Source of the DNA: JBFIHF01 sp964411125 | GTDB lineage: Bacteria; Myxococcota_A; Bradymonadia; Bradymonadales; Bradymonadaceae | Reading direction: 5' to 3' | NCBI GenBank assembly: GCA_964411125.1 | Contig: CAYPJU010000033.1 | Span: 1-61,492 of the forward strand | DNA length: 61,492 nucleotides | Shown here: positions 9,192 to 16,761 of the stretch, one piece after another | Layout of the letters: the number at the start of each line of letters is the position of its first letter | Position numbering within the stretch: position 1 is the first letter of the stretch | Made by a program: the position numbers and the translations under genes | The notes under the pieces: generated by a model | The model's input: only the letters and a program-made list of their open reading frames with translations | The model's database searches: none | Told to the model about the DNA's origin: nothing

Positions 9192-10460
9192 TCAGTAACG
9201 GAACGTCGTCCCGAGCGTGACCAGGTGCCGCTGGTATTCTCGAACGGCGTCGTTGGCCGGGATGGTCGACGTGACGACGTCATCCGTGAAGTTCGCCGCG
9301 AAGTGATAGCGCGCAAAGACCGACCACCACTTGTAGATGTTGAACTCGGCTCCGACCGAGACCCGAACGATCAGGTCTTGCAGATCTTCCTGGATCGAGA
9401 GCGTATCGCCGGGAACCGGGAAATCACCGGAAGGCGAGCCGAAGTAGTCGCGGATCATACCGTCCGCTTCGACGTTGAGCTTGAGCCGCTGATTGAGGAT
9501 CAGGTGCTCGTAGCCCGCGTAGGGGCGATGGTAGGTCGCGAAATTCGCGATCGACGAATCCTGGAAGTTACGCTCGTACCCGAGGTAGAGGCGGTTGCCT
9601 GTCCCCGAGAACATGTAGGCGAGCTGCGTGTCGAAGAGGATGCCCGTGAACGATGATCCGCTCTCGTAGAAGCCCCAACCCCACCCCGCGATCAGACGGA
9701 GTGAAACACGGTTCGTGATGAGGCCGGTGAGACCTCCCGTGATCCGAAGTGGGTTCGAGTTCGTGTTGCTGTAGATCCCACCGATTCTCTCCGTCGTCGA
9801 GTAGCGGTAGAGCGCGTAGCTCGCACTCAACACCGCCGCCGTCTTCGGGAGGAAGCGCCAGTAGTTCTTCAGCGTGAAATCGTGGATCTGCCGATTGAGG
9901 TCGGGCAGCTCGTCGTGCAGATGGATGTTCCAGTCGTAACTGAGGTAGTGCTGGAAAACCTTTCCGCCAGGGTGAACGCCGAGCGTTCCGCCGAGCCGAT
10001 TCGACATACGGTTGTACGAGAACTCGGACGGAACCGGCGGCGGTTCGTTGGTGCGTTGCAACCGATCTTCGAGCTGAAAGCTGACCGCTCCCTGCTTGTT
10101 GAAGTTCACGAACGCGCCGACGTCGGCGGTCAGACCACTCTGGGCCGCGACGGTGCTGCGTTCCCCGCTGAGGTACTGCTGCCACGCGGCGCGACCGTCG
10201 AACCCGAAGTCCGTCGTCCCCGGCTCGATCGTCGAGATCTCGAGGAACGGCGCGAGCTGCAACGAGGACCCGAGCACGGGCCCGGCTTCTTCGGGAGACT
10301 GCCGGAAAACGTTCGAGTCGAAGGCCGAATTGGCGGTGATTCCAGGACTCAGGTTGAGATTTCCGGCGCTGAGTCCGTCACCCGCGTCGGCCGTGGCCGC
10401 ACTCGGAACGAGCGCGAGCAAGGCGGCACATACGCCAGTCATCCTCAGTCGGGAAAGCAT
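9192..10460 (-). CDS. Outer-membrane beta-barrel protein (BBP2-like), exopolysaccharide-associated
   Basis: 422 aa from ATG 10460, chosen because it gives a clean signal peptide (MLSRLRMTGVCAALLALVP, cleavage near ATADA). The mature part is a long series of alternating-hydrophobic, aromatic-rich strands, ends in the outer-membrane signature ...LVTLGTTFRY (C-terminal aromatic), and has almost no Cys. This resembles the 'putative beta-barrel porin 2' family often found next to Poly_export genes. It probably supplies the outer-membrane pore or anchor for the downstream export lipoprotein, or an outer-membrane station for the adjacent TolQR/TPR machine. Confidence 0.75.
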   Translation of the reverse strand: MLSRLRMTGVCAALLALVPSAATADAGDGLSAGNLNLSPGITANSAFDSNVFRQSPEEAGPVLGSSLQLAPFLEISTIEPGTTDFGFDGRAAWQQYLSGERSTVAAQSGLTADVGAFVNFNKQGAVSFQLEDRLQRTNEPPPVPSEFSYNRMSNRLGGTLGVHPGGKVFQHYLSYDWNIHLHDELPDLNRQIHDFTLKNYWRFLPKTAAVLSASYALYRYSTTERIGGIYSNTNSNPLRITGGLTGLITNRVSLRLIAGWGWGFYESGSSFTGILFDTQLAYMFSGTGNRLYLGYERNFQDSSIANFATYHRPYAGYEHLILNQRLKLNVEADGMIRDYFGSPSGDFPVPGDTLSIQEDLQDLIVRVSVGAEFNIYKWWSVFARYHFAANFTDDVVTSTIPANDAVREYQRHLVTLGTTFRY

Positions 10461-10535
10461 GAAACGGTCCGGGGGAAAAGATGGGGGCTCCACTGCTTGG
10501 AGAGCCCTTCATTCAGCAAAACCTATTACAGACAA

Positions 10536-11147
10536 TCATTGAAACGGAGTGAGTTCAGGCAACTCTTCTGTCGCGAATTCGTCCGCGAAAGCATCGTCGT
10601 CGATCGTCACCAGCTCGATGTCGGCGATGTCGGGGTCTTCACGACGGTCCACCGACGTCTCGTCGGCGTAGATCTGAACCTCGCCCACACACGTGAGCGC
10701 CTCTTCTCCGAGATCTGCCACCTTCTGGTCCGCGATTCCGATCAGCGTGTAGTGGTGAATCTCCGCTTCGGTGTCGTCAGCAGCAGCCGCGTCCTTGAGT
10801 CCGACGTAGCTTTGCTCACTGACCTTCAGGAATCCTTTGATGGCCGCCAGCTTCTCGTTGATACAGTTGATCCGCAGCAGGTCCTGATCTTCTTCGCGGA
10901 CTTTCTTGAGGAGCTGGTTCGTCGCGGCGAGCACTTCCTGCATCTCCGCGATCCGAGCCTGGGCCGCCGCTACTTTCTCTTCCGAGGAGAGCAACGCCGC
11001 TTCCTGTTCGATGTCGTCATCGAGCGCGAGCTGTGCAGCCGAGGGCGGCGGAGCGGGTCGTTCTTCGTCGAGCTGTGCGGCTGCAGGAATCCCCACCACC
11101 AGCAATGCGCCGGTGAGGACAGCGAGAGCTATTTGGGTTCTCGTCAT
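10536..11147 (-). CDS. Small periplasmic coiled-coil protein, unknown
   Basis: 203 aa. A signal peptide (MTRTQIALAVLTGALLVVGIPAAAQ) is followed by a Pro-rich stretch, a helical segment with heptads (residues ~45-100), and an acidic C-terminal third. Two Cys (in INCINEK and LTCVGEV) could form a disulfide. The start has TAGGAG upstream and a good sigma-70-like promoter (11198-11225). A gene of this kind sits next to the motor cluster, so a structural role there is possible but only inferred from position. Confidence 0.65.
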   Translation of the reverse strand: MTRTQIALAVLTGALLVVGIPAAAQLDEERPAPPPSAAQLALDDDIEQEAALLSSEEKVAAAQARIAEMQEVLAATNQLLKKVREEDQDLLRINCINEKLAAIKGFLKVSEQSYVGLKDAAAADDTEAEIHHYTLIGIADQKVADLGEEALTCVGEVQIYADETSVDRREDPDIADIELVTIDDDAFADEFATEELPELTPFQ

Positions 11148-11197
11148 TCAAACTCCTACAGCAAGCGCTGCGGCACCAATCTGAGCCAACTTCCGCG

Positions 11198-11225
11198 AAT
11201 GTAGCACGATCCACTTCGGGATCAA
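11198..11225 (-). promoter_or_regulatory. Sigma-70-like promoter for the 203-aa gene
   Basis: On the minus strand TTGATC and TACATT are separated by 16 bp, about 50 bp upstream of the ATG at 11147. It sits just beyond the hairpin that ends the preceding gene, so the 203-aa gene, barrel and export lipoprotein can be transcribed separately from the motor genes. Confidence 0.45.
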
Positions 11226-11237
11226 ATCGATGCAAAC

Positions 11238-11260
11238 ATGGGCACGCATCGCGTGCCCAT
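11238..11260 (-). terminator. Perfect 10-bp hairpin after the GltG-like gene
   Basis: ATGGGCACGC / GCGTGCCCAT with a 3-nt loop, 30 nt after the stop at 11291 (minus strand). The following sequence is only weakly T-rich (GTTTGC). It is probably the transcript end of the motor gene set. Confidence 0.55.
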
Positions 11261-11290
11261 CCAGAAAGATCTCCGAGAAATTGGAATTCG

Positions 11291-12712
11291 TCAGTTCGCG
11301 ACTTCGAAGACGAAGGACTTGTTGACGATGACTTCGCCTCCCTGAGGACGCGGGAACCGCATCCGCTGGATGACGCCGGCGACACAGTTACCGACTCCGC
11401 CACCGACACTGTCCTGCGAAGCTTTGGACTGCGTCACACGGCCTGCGGTGCCGATCGTGAAGGTCACGACGACCTTACCGGATGCGCTCGGGTTCTTCTT
11501 GATCTCGCGCTCGTAGCAGCTCTGAATCGCCGAGCTACGTCGCTTGATCACGCTCGAGATGGCGGACCCGTCGAGCTTACCCGTTCCGACGACCCGTTCC
11601 TTCTCGTACTTGAGCTTGACCTTGACCTTCTTCTCGCCCTTGGAGCCCGAATCGACCCCGCCCTTCGCCTTGCCGGCGCCAGCGGTCCCCTTCAGGTCAC
11701 CGATACCGACCTGGGATCCCTTCCCGTCTGCTCCGGACGCACCACTCGTGACGAGCCCCGACTTCTCACCGGCGACCCCGGACTTCACGCCGGACGAATT
11801 GGCGAACGCTTCTTCCATCGAAGTCGCGCCCGCTCCCTCGGAGAGAGTATCGAGCAGGGAGCCGCCTTCGGATACCGAGCCAATCACGCCGAGGATCGTC
11901 TTGTTCTGGACCTCTTCGGCCATCAAGCGACGCTTTTCGGCTTCTGCGGCGGCGCGTTCCTCCGGGGTCTGCTCGACCTCCTCCTCTTCTTCCTCGCCGG
12001 CGGGCTCTTCTTCTTTAGGCTCCTCTTCCTCGCCTTTGGCGTCGTCCTCTTTGACGATCTCCATCTTCTCGTCCGTCGTCTCGATCTCCTCTTCCTCGTC
12101 CTTGTTCACCATGATCTGAACGAAGCGGTCGGGAAGCTGGTACTCGAGATCCTTGGGCTCCGGCCAGTCGTTGGCGAGGAGGAAGGCGACGAATCCAATC
12201 TGCAAGATCGCGGAGATCGAGCACGTGATAGCGAGGATGAGTGAACCGAGGACGCCTGTGACGACCCCACCGCGCATCGAAGCCGGAAGCACGGGCTTGG
12301 GTCGAGGGGGCGGAGGAGTGACGAACTGGAACAGGAGAGCGACTTCTTCGTTGCCGCGACCCCACGCGACGCGTCCGTACGACGTCGTAGAAAGGGGCAC
12401 TTCGTAGAACTCGCCGGTCTTCTTTGCGACCCCCGACTGAACCAGTTCGGCGGTGGACTTGGACTTGCCTTCCCCCATCGAGAGGTTGATCTCGGCGTCC
12501 TTGTCGAAGAGAAGCGCGTACTTTCCGTCGCGGGCGTCGAACACCGTTCTGGAACGCCCCAGGCCGGTGCCCGTGACGACGAAGGTGTTCTTTTTGAAAT
12601 CCTCGCCGAGAGTTACCGACCCGCGGCTGTGGATGAGACGCTCCTCGATGAACTCTTTGTTCTGGAAGAGTCCGATACGGAGAATCTTATGGGTAGGTCT
12701 GGGCGTGGACAT
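11291..12712 (-). CDS. GltG-like single-TM protein with AgmX/PglI-type TonB-like C-terminus
   Basis: 473 aa. Residues ~1-145 form a cytoplasmic beta-rich domain. One long hydrophobic segment (~150-180) is followed by a periplasmic Glu/Lys-rich low-complexity stretch (EEEPKEEEPAGEEEEEEVE), a Gly/Ser/Ala-rich linker and a final ~95 residues matching the AgmX/PglI C-terminal domain (IQSCYEREIKKNPSASGKVV..., ending with a TonB-like strand). In Myxococcus, GltG and GltJ have this layout and bridge the inner-membrane motor to periplasmic and outer-membrane partners of the gliding machine. The gene follows the TolR-like genes but is separated by a terminator at 12939-12975, so it probably also has its own promoter in the 230 bp upstream. 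Confidence 0.78.
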   Translation of the reverse strand: MSTPRPTHKILRIGLFQNKEFIEERLIHSRGSVTLGEDFKKNTFVVTGTGLGRSRTVFDARDGKYALLFDKDAEINLSMGEGKSKSTAELVQSGVAKKTGEFYEVPLSTTSYGRVAWGRGNEEVALLFQFVTPPPPRPKPVLPASMRGGVVTGVLGSLILAITCSISAILQIGFVAFLLANDWPEPKDLEYQLPDRFVQIMVNKDEEEEIETTDEKMEIVKEDDAKGEEEEPKEEEPAGEEEEEEVEQTPEERAAAEAEKRRLMAEEVQNKTILGVIGSVSEGGSLLDTLSEGAGATSMEEAFANSSGVKSGVAGEKSGLVTSGASGADGKGSQVGIGDLKGTAGAGKAKGGVDSGSKGEKKVKVKLKYEKERVVGTGKLDGSAISSVIKRRSSAIQSCYEREIKKNPSASGKVVVTFTIGTAGRVTQSKASQDSVGGGVGNCVAGVIQRMRFPRPQGGEVIVNKSFVFEVAN

Positions 12713-12938
12713 TCAGGTCTCTTCAATAGCTCGGTCGAATCACTAAGCAATCTGGCGGCGGAACGAAGAGTGAGCGCTCAGCGTGCATCACTTTCAGCCC
12801 GCGATCAAATGACGGGCATCTCCCGCCGCTTGTTCACTGATTCCGACACCACTCGAGCCAACAAGTTCCTCGACACGATGAATCATTAACCTTAGCACTT
12901 CTCTACGTCCGACAAGACGGGGGGATCGTCGGATCCAG

Positions 12939-12975
12939 AAAAACGAAAGGGATGGCAGCGCTGAGGCCCCATCCC
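12939..12975 (-). terminator. Intrinsic terminator after the TolR-like gene
   Basis: On the minus strand GGGATGG and CCATCCC pair around a loop that itself contains the palindrome CAGCGCTG, followed by TTTCGTTTTT. It lies 28 nt after the stop of the 13004-13591 gene. The remaining 226 bp up to 12713 hold no gene I can support and probably carry the promoter of the GltG-like gene. Confidence 0.75.
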
Positions 12976-13003
12976 TATGCATCGAAGAGTCCCCCAGGGG
13001 TCA

Positions 13004-13591
13004 TTACTGACCCGCGAACGTCTTCCGTTCCGACCGAATGACAGCGAACTTGAACTTGCTCAGTTCTGCCTGTCCTGCCGTGTACATCACTTCCGTGATG
13101 AGTCGGTACGGGGTCCCCTGGTCCGCGATGACCGTAGCGACAGGGTCGTACGGCTGATTGATGAGCTGCATCTCACGCTTCTTGCGTTTGGTCGCGTCGG
13201 TGAGCTCGTCGAAGAGAGGCTGGATGTAGAGGCTAGCCTCTCCACCTTTCTTCAAGCTCTTGTCGACCTGGCCGCTCTTCACGTCGACGGCCTTCGTGTT
13301 GTTCACGAGGATCGCCTTCTGCGAGATGGTGATCGTGGTCATGTCTTCGGGGTTGAGCTCAGTCGCCGAAGTCGGCGCTTTGAGGTCCTCCCCGACCACC
13401 TTGATCGGTTCGTCTCCGTAGCTTTTGAGCAGGAAGACGAGGATGATGACCATGATGTCCATGAGCGAGTTGATGTTGACGCTGCCTGCGTCATCTTGCT
13501 CACGGCCGGCGCGTTTCTTGCGCTTTGCTTCGCGCGCGCGTTGTTCCTTGATCCACAGCTCTTCTGCTTCACTGAAGGCATTGTCGCTCAT
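13004..13591 (-). CDS. ExbD/TolR family motor protein (AglS-like)
   Basis: 195 aa. A charged cytoplasmic N-terminus (~35 aa, Lys/Arg-rich) is followed by one TM helix, NINSLMDIMVIILVFLLKS, carrying the conserved membrane Asp (Asp45) that in TolR/ExbD relays protons. The periplasmic domain follows. It is paired with the ExbB-type gene upstream and a second ExbD-type gene, the same 1 TolQ + 2 TolR composition as Myxococcus AglR-AglQ-AglS. It uses the proton motive force to move periplasmic partners (family knowledge). It is the last gene before the terminator at 12939-12975. Confidence 0.9.
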   Translation of the reverse strand: MSDNAFSEAEELWIKEQRAREAKRKKRAGREQDDAGSVNINSLMDIMVIILVFLLKSYGDEPIKVVGEDLKAPTSATELNPEDMTTITISQKAILVNNTKAVDVKSGQVDKSLKKGGEASLYIQPLFDELTDATKRKKREMQLINQPYDPVATVIADQGTPYRLITEVMYTAGQAELSKFKFAVIRSERKTFAGQ

Positions 13592-13633
13592 TCGAACGTC
13601 TCCATCGGTGCCTATGCTGGCTATCCAGTAGGT

Positions 13634-14293
13634 TTACTGCACCACGGACAGCACGGGGTCGGGGAAGAGCTCTTCGTAGGTCTTCGGCCCTTTCGCATAC
13701 TGCGCAGCCCAGAATTCGCTGCTCTTCGAGTACGAATCTTTCTCGAGCTTGAACCGAGCGACGTCCATCACGCGTACGATGAACGCGTAGGGGATGTCGG
13801 GGTCGGCGCTGAGATTGATGATCGTCTCCTCTTTGTACTGCCCTTTGATCCGCGCGAGCTGGTTGTACAACTCTTTCCAGTTGTACGCCGCCATGGCGCG
13901 TTTGAGGGCTTCCTCGCCGCCGGCCTGGTCGCCCGAAGCGAAAGCCTTGCGGGCGCGATCAACTTCTGCGGCCACGTCGACTTTCTGGTCTTCCAGACAG
14001 ATGGTCGGGCCGGGTACCGGACAACCTGCCATTTCAGGAAGGACCGCTCCAGTGGCAGCCAAGCGGAAGCCTTTGTCGGAGACGCCGACCGTCAGATTCA
14101 ACGGCGGCTCGTCCGGGGGAGGCGTGTCGCTGGGCGGGCCCATCGACAGCTTGGGTGCGGTGATGTTGATCACACCGACTTTGAGGAACACCACCGACAG
14201 CAAGAGCAGGGGAATCAGGATGACCACCATGTTCATGATGGGCGCCAGGTTCAGGTCTGTCTCTACGTCGATGTCTTTTCGGTTCCTAGCCAT
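13634..14293 (-). CDS. ExbD/TolR family protein lacking the membrane Asp (AglQ-like)
   Basis: 219 aa from ATG 14293 (MARNRKDIDVET), preferred over an upstream ATG at 14329. Its single TM helix reads NLAPIMNMVVILIPLLLLS: Asn21 stands where the proton-carrying Asp of TolR/ExbD normally is. The periplasmic domain is larger than in TolR and includes an extra helical, charged segment (~110-170). It lies between the ExbB-type and the Asp-containing ExbD-type genes with 40-65 bp gaps. It probably forms a mixed stator with them; the Asn suggests a structural rather than proton-conducting role. Confidence 0.87.
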   Translation of the reverse strand: MARNRKDIDVETDLNLAPIMNMVVILIPLLLLSVVFLKVGVINITAPKLSMGPPSDTPPPDEPPLNLTVGVSDKGFRLAATGAVLPEMAGCPVPGPTICLEDQKVDVAAEVDRARKAFASGDQAGGEEALKRAMAAYNWKELYNQLARIKGQYKEETIINLSADPDIPYAFIVRVMDVARFKLEKDSYSKSSEFWAAQYAKGPKTYEELFPDPVLSVVQ

Positions 14294-14356
14294 GAAAACT
14301 CCTCGGTCGGGAAGTAGGTCGCCGCTCACAGGAGCGGCGACCGTCCCGGAGTTGGA

Positions 14357-14998
14357 TCACTCGATCGCGCCGCCCTTGCCGCGGCTGATCAGAAGGTTCT
14401 CGAGTTTGACACTGTACATGTCGATCTCGTCGAGGATCTTCTTGGTCGTACCCGAAAGGATGAGGTGCGCGACCATCGTCGGAATAGCGACGATGAGGCC
14501 GAACGCCGTGGTGTTCATGGCGAGCGCGATACCACGAGCGAGCAGTCGCTGGCGGTTTTCCGGCGTCGCCTTCTCGAGAGCCTCGAAGGCCTCGATAAGA
14601 CCGATGATCGTACCGAGAAGTCCGAGCAGCGTGGCGATGTTCGCCAGCGCCGACAGCGAAGCCGTTCGCTTCTGGACTTTCGGGACCACTTCCAGCGTCG
14701 CTTCTTCGATCGCGTTCTGAATCTCGACCTCGCCCTTGTTGGCGCGGGTGAGTCCAGCTTTGATGACGCGCGGCAGCGCAGCGTTCGGCGCCGCGTTGCA
14801 CAGTTTGATCGCTCGATCGATGTTGTTCGCCATCACCAGCTTCTGCACCTGAGCCATGAAGGCCTCGGCGTTGATGCTGTATTTGAAGAACAAGAAGATG
14901 AAGCGCTCGATCACGATTCCAATCGCGAAGATCGAGGTGGCCAGGATGATGTACATCCAGATACCGCCTGTGCGAAATGCTTCTGCAATAGCGCCCAT
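14357..14998 (-). CDS. MotA/TolQ/ExbB family proton-channel protein (AglR-like)
   Basis: 213 aa with three TM segments (~12-32, ~115-140, ~160-185), typical of TolQ/ExbB. The conserved helix motifs are present: NIATLLGLLGTIIGLIEAF with the pore Thr, and NTTAFGLIVAIPTMVAHL. A strong GGAGGT precedes the ATG. It heads the AglR-AglQ-AglS-like trio. By family, a pentamer of this protein surrounds the ExbD-type helices and couples proton flow to motion in the periplasm. Confidence 0.92.
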   Translation of the reverse strand: MGAIAEAFRTGGIWMYIILATSIFAIGIVIERFIFLFFKYSINAEAFMAQVQKLVMANNIDRAIKLCNAAPNAALPRVIKAGLTRANKGEVEIQNAIEEATLEVVPKVQKRTASLSALANIATLLGLLGTIIGLIEAFEALEKATPENRQRLLARGIALAMNTTAFGLIVAIPTMVAHLILSGTTKKILDEIDMYSVKLENLLISRGKGGAIE

Positions 14999-15056
14999 GC
15001 TCAGTTACCTCCGTACCCGGTTAAAAAAAGACTCATGCTTTTCGTTATCGGTCAAA

Positions 15057-15079
15057 GACCAGCGACACATTCGCTGGTC
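15057..15079 (-). terminator. Hairpin between the 77-aa gene and the motor genes
   Basis: GACCAGCGA / TCGCTGGTC with a 5-nt loop, followed on the minus strand by CTTTGACC and, 25 nt later, a run of seven T. It lies in the 194-bp gap upstream of the ExbB-type gene. It could be a partial terminator that lowers motor-gene expression relative to the TPR genes. Confidence 0.45.
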
Positions 15080-15192
15080 CGTTCGATCGTCTCTCGATCT
15101 CGTCAGCTCTACGATTGCTAGAAATAAAGCCGCCCTGAGAAGAGCACCCTCTATATCACACCGTTTTCGCGGTGGCCAAGCAGATAATTTCC

Positions 15193-15426
15193 TCAGAAGG
15201 GCTCTTCGCGCACCGACTTCAGCAACTCGGGGATGAAGGTCGGCTTCGGTTCCAGGCTCTTATAGTTCAGGTTCGCGTGCTGCAAGATGTAGAATGCTTC
15301 CGGCTTCTGGATCCGGCCTTTGATGACCGTCTCGTCCAGATTGATGACGCCCTGCTGAGCCCACGCCGTCGTGGTCATCGCCAGTAGAAGCCCGGCAGCC
15401 ATCATGGAAATTTTCAAGGTTCGCAT
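15193..15426 (-). CDS. 77-aa secreted miniprotein of the motor cluster
   Basis: ATG 15426 (MRTLKISMMAAGLLLAMTTTAWAQQ) gives a clean signal peptide; an upstream in-frame ATG at 15474 would bury it. The mature ~52 residues (VINLDETVIKGRIQKPEAF..., ...FIPELLKSV) have no recognised domain but look like an ordered, conserved peptide rather than spurious coding. The gene lies 57 bp after the TPR lipoprotein gene on the same strand. I recall similar short 'I-E/K-G-x-I/L-x-x-P-E-A/S' proteins next to TolQR/TPR clusters in deltaproteobacteria, which suggests a periplasmic part of the same machine; this is memory, not a search. Confidence 0.65.
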   Translation of the reverse strand: MRTLKISMMAAGLLLAMTTTAWAQQGVINLDETVIKGRIQKPEAFYILQHANLNYKSLEPKPTFIPELLKSVREEPF

Positions 15427-15483
15427 ATCGGTCTCTGTTGTAGGCCCGTCATGGGGTCCTGTCCAGTTTCCCATCCCCGAGGA

Positions 15484-16761
15484 TCAGCCAGCGTCCATCT
15501 GCGACTCGCGCAGCATCTCTTGCTTCTGACGCTCCACCTCGATCGATTTCTTGGCCTCTTCGATGTACTTGTCGACCGGATCGTCTTTCGCCAGTTGGCC
15601 GCGTGACACCGACTTGTACTGGTTGAAGGCGTCGATCGCCTTCTGAAGCCTCGTGATCACATCCATCCCCGGGACCTCGCCATCGAGGTAGAGGGCTCCG
15701 AGGTTGAAGTACGCGTCGGCGAAGTTCGGGTCGATGCCGATCGCCTTCTTGAAGGCGAGCTCGGCGTCCTTGTACTTCGTGTTGCCTTTGTACGCGTTTC
15801 CGAGGTTGAGGTACGCCTCTTTGAAGTCCGGATAGTTTCGGATCGCCTGCCGGAACTGCTCTTCGGCTGCGTTGTAGTCGCGCGCCTCCTGATAGAGCAC
15901 TCCGAGGTTGTTGCGGGCTTCCGGATACTGAGGACGGACCTGGATCGCCTTCTCGAAGTTCGTCCGCGCCGTCACCTTGTCGTCGAGCTTCAAAGCGATG
16001 AGCCCGGCGGTGTAGTACAGCTCCGCCCTGCCCGGTCGCAGCTCGACCGCGGTGTCCACGATCGAGCGGGCCAGCTCGTAGCGGCCGAGCGCGTAGTTCG
16101 CCTCCGCCATCGCGTACATGGCTCCCACGTGTCGCTCGTCCTTTCGCAAGATCTGCTTCGCCGACTGAATCACGTCTTCGTAGCGCCCCCGCGCGAGGTC
16201 GATTTGAAGGAGCACCGAGCGATGTCCCAGATTTTCGGGGCGCGCATCGATCATCCGCCGCGTGATGCTCTCGGCGTCGGCGGACTGATCGCCGCGCAGA
16301 TAGAGACGCACGAGGTTCTCGAGCGCCGGCGTGAAATCGGCGTTCTTCTGCAAGCTCTGGAAGTACCGCTTTGCGGCCTGCTCGTAGAGGCCCTGCCTCT
16401 CGTGGATCACACCCAGGTTGAACGCAGCGAGAAAACCACCGTCCGGCCTGTCGACCAGGTCGTCCAGCTTTCGCGCCGCCTTCTCCATGTTGCCGTTTTC
16501 CGCGGCGCGCAACGCAGAAGAGATGTCGGAGGCGACGTCCGACGAGACTTCCCCGTCGGTCGCCGAAGGGTCGGCGCTGCCGAGGGCGTCGGCGCGTGGC
16601 ATCTCTTCTGTCTCGGTATTGCCGAGGATGAAGTCGTCCGAGGGGGCGACGTTCTCGTCGTAGGTCCCCCCTTCGGTCGGCGTACCGTCAGCTTTGGTAC
16701 CTGGCTTGGAGGAGCAGGCCGACGCTACGGCCACCGCGAGGATCAGGAAGTAGAGTCTCAT
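15484..16761 (-). CDS. TPR-repeat lipoprotein (GltE/AglT-like)
   Basis: 425 aa from ATG 16761, giving MRLYFLILAVAVASAC (lipidated Cys16). The start overlaps the stop of the upstream 1203-aa gene by 4 bp (ATGA), implying translational coupling. After an acidic linker, about eight TPRs span residues ~95-380, including ARNNLGVLYQEARDYNAAEE, AYLNLGNAYKGNTKYKDAEL and AYFNLGALYLDGEVPG. The tail is helical and charged. In Myxococcus, GltE (AglT) is a TPR lipoprotein working with GltD; same layout and order here. Confidence 0.83.
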   Translation of the reverse strand: MRLYFLILAVAVASACSSKPGTKADGTPTEGGTYDENVAPSDDFILGNTETEEMPRADALGSADPSATDGEVSSDVASDISSALRAAENGNMEKAARKLDDLVDRPDGGFLAAFNLGVIHERQGLYEQAAKRYFQSLQKNADFTPALENLVRLYLRGDQSADAESITRRMIDARPENLGHRSVLLQIDLARGRYEDVIQSAKQILRKDERHVGAMYAMAEANYALGRYELARSIVDTAVELRPGRAELYYTAGLIALKLDDKVTARTNFEKAIQVRPQYPEARNNLGVLYQEARDYNAAEEQFRQAIRNYPDFKEAYLNLGNAYKGNTKYKDAELAFKKAIGIDPNFADAYFNLGALYLDGEVPGMDVITRLQKAIDAFNQYKSVSRGQLAKDDPVDKYIEEAKKSIEVERQKQEMLRESQMDAG

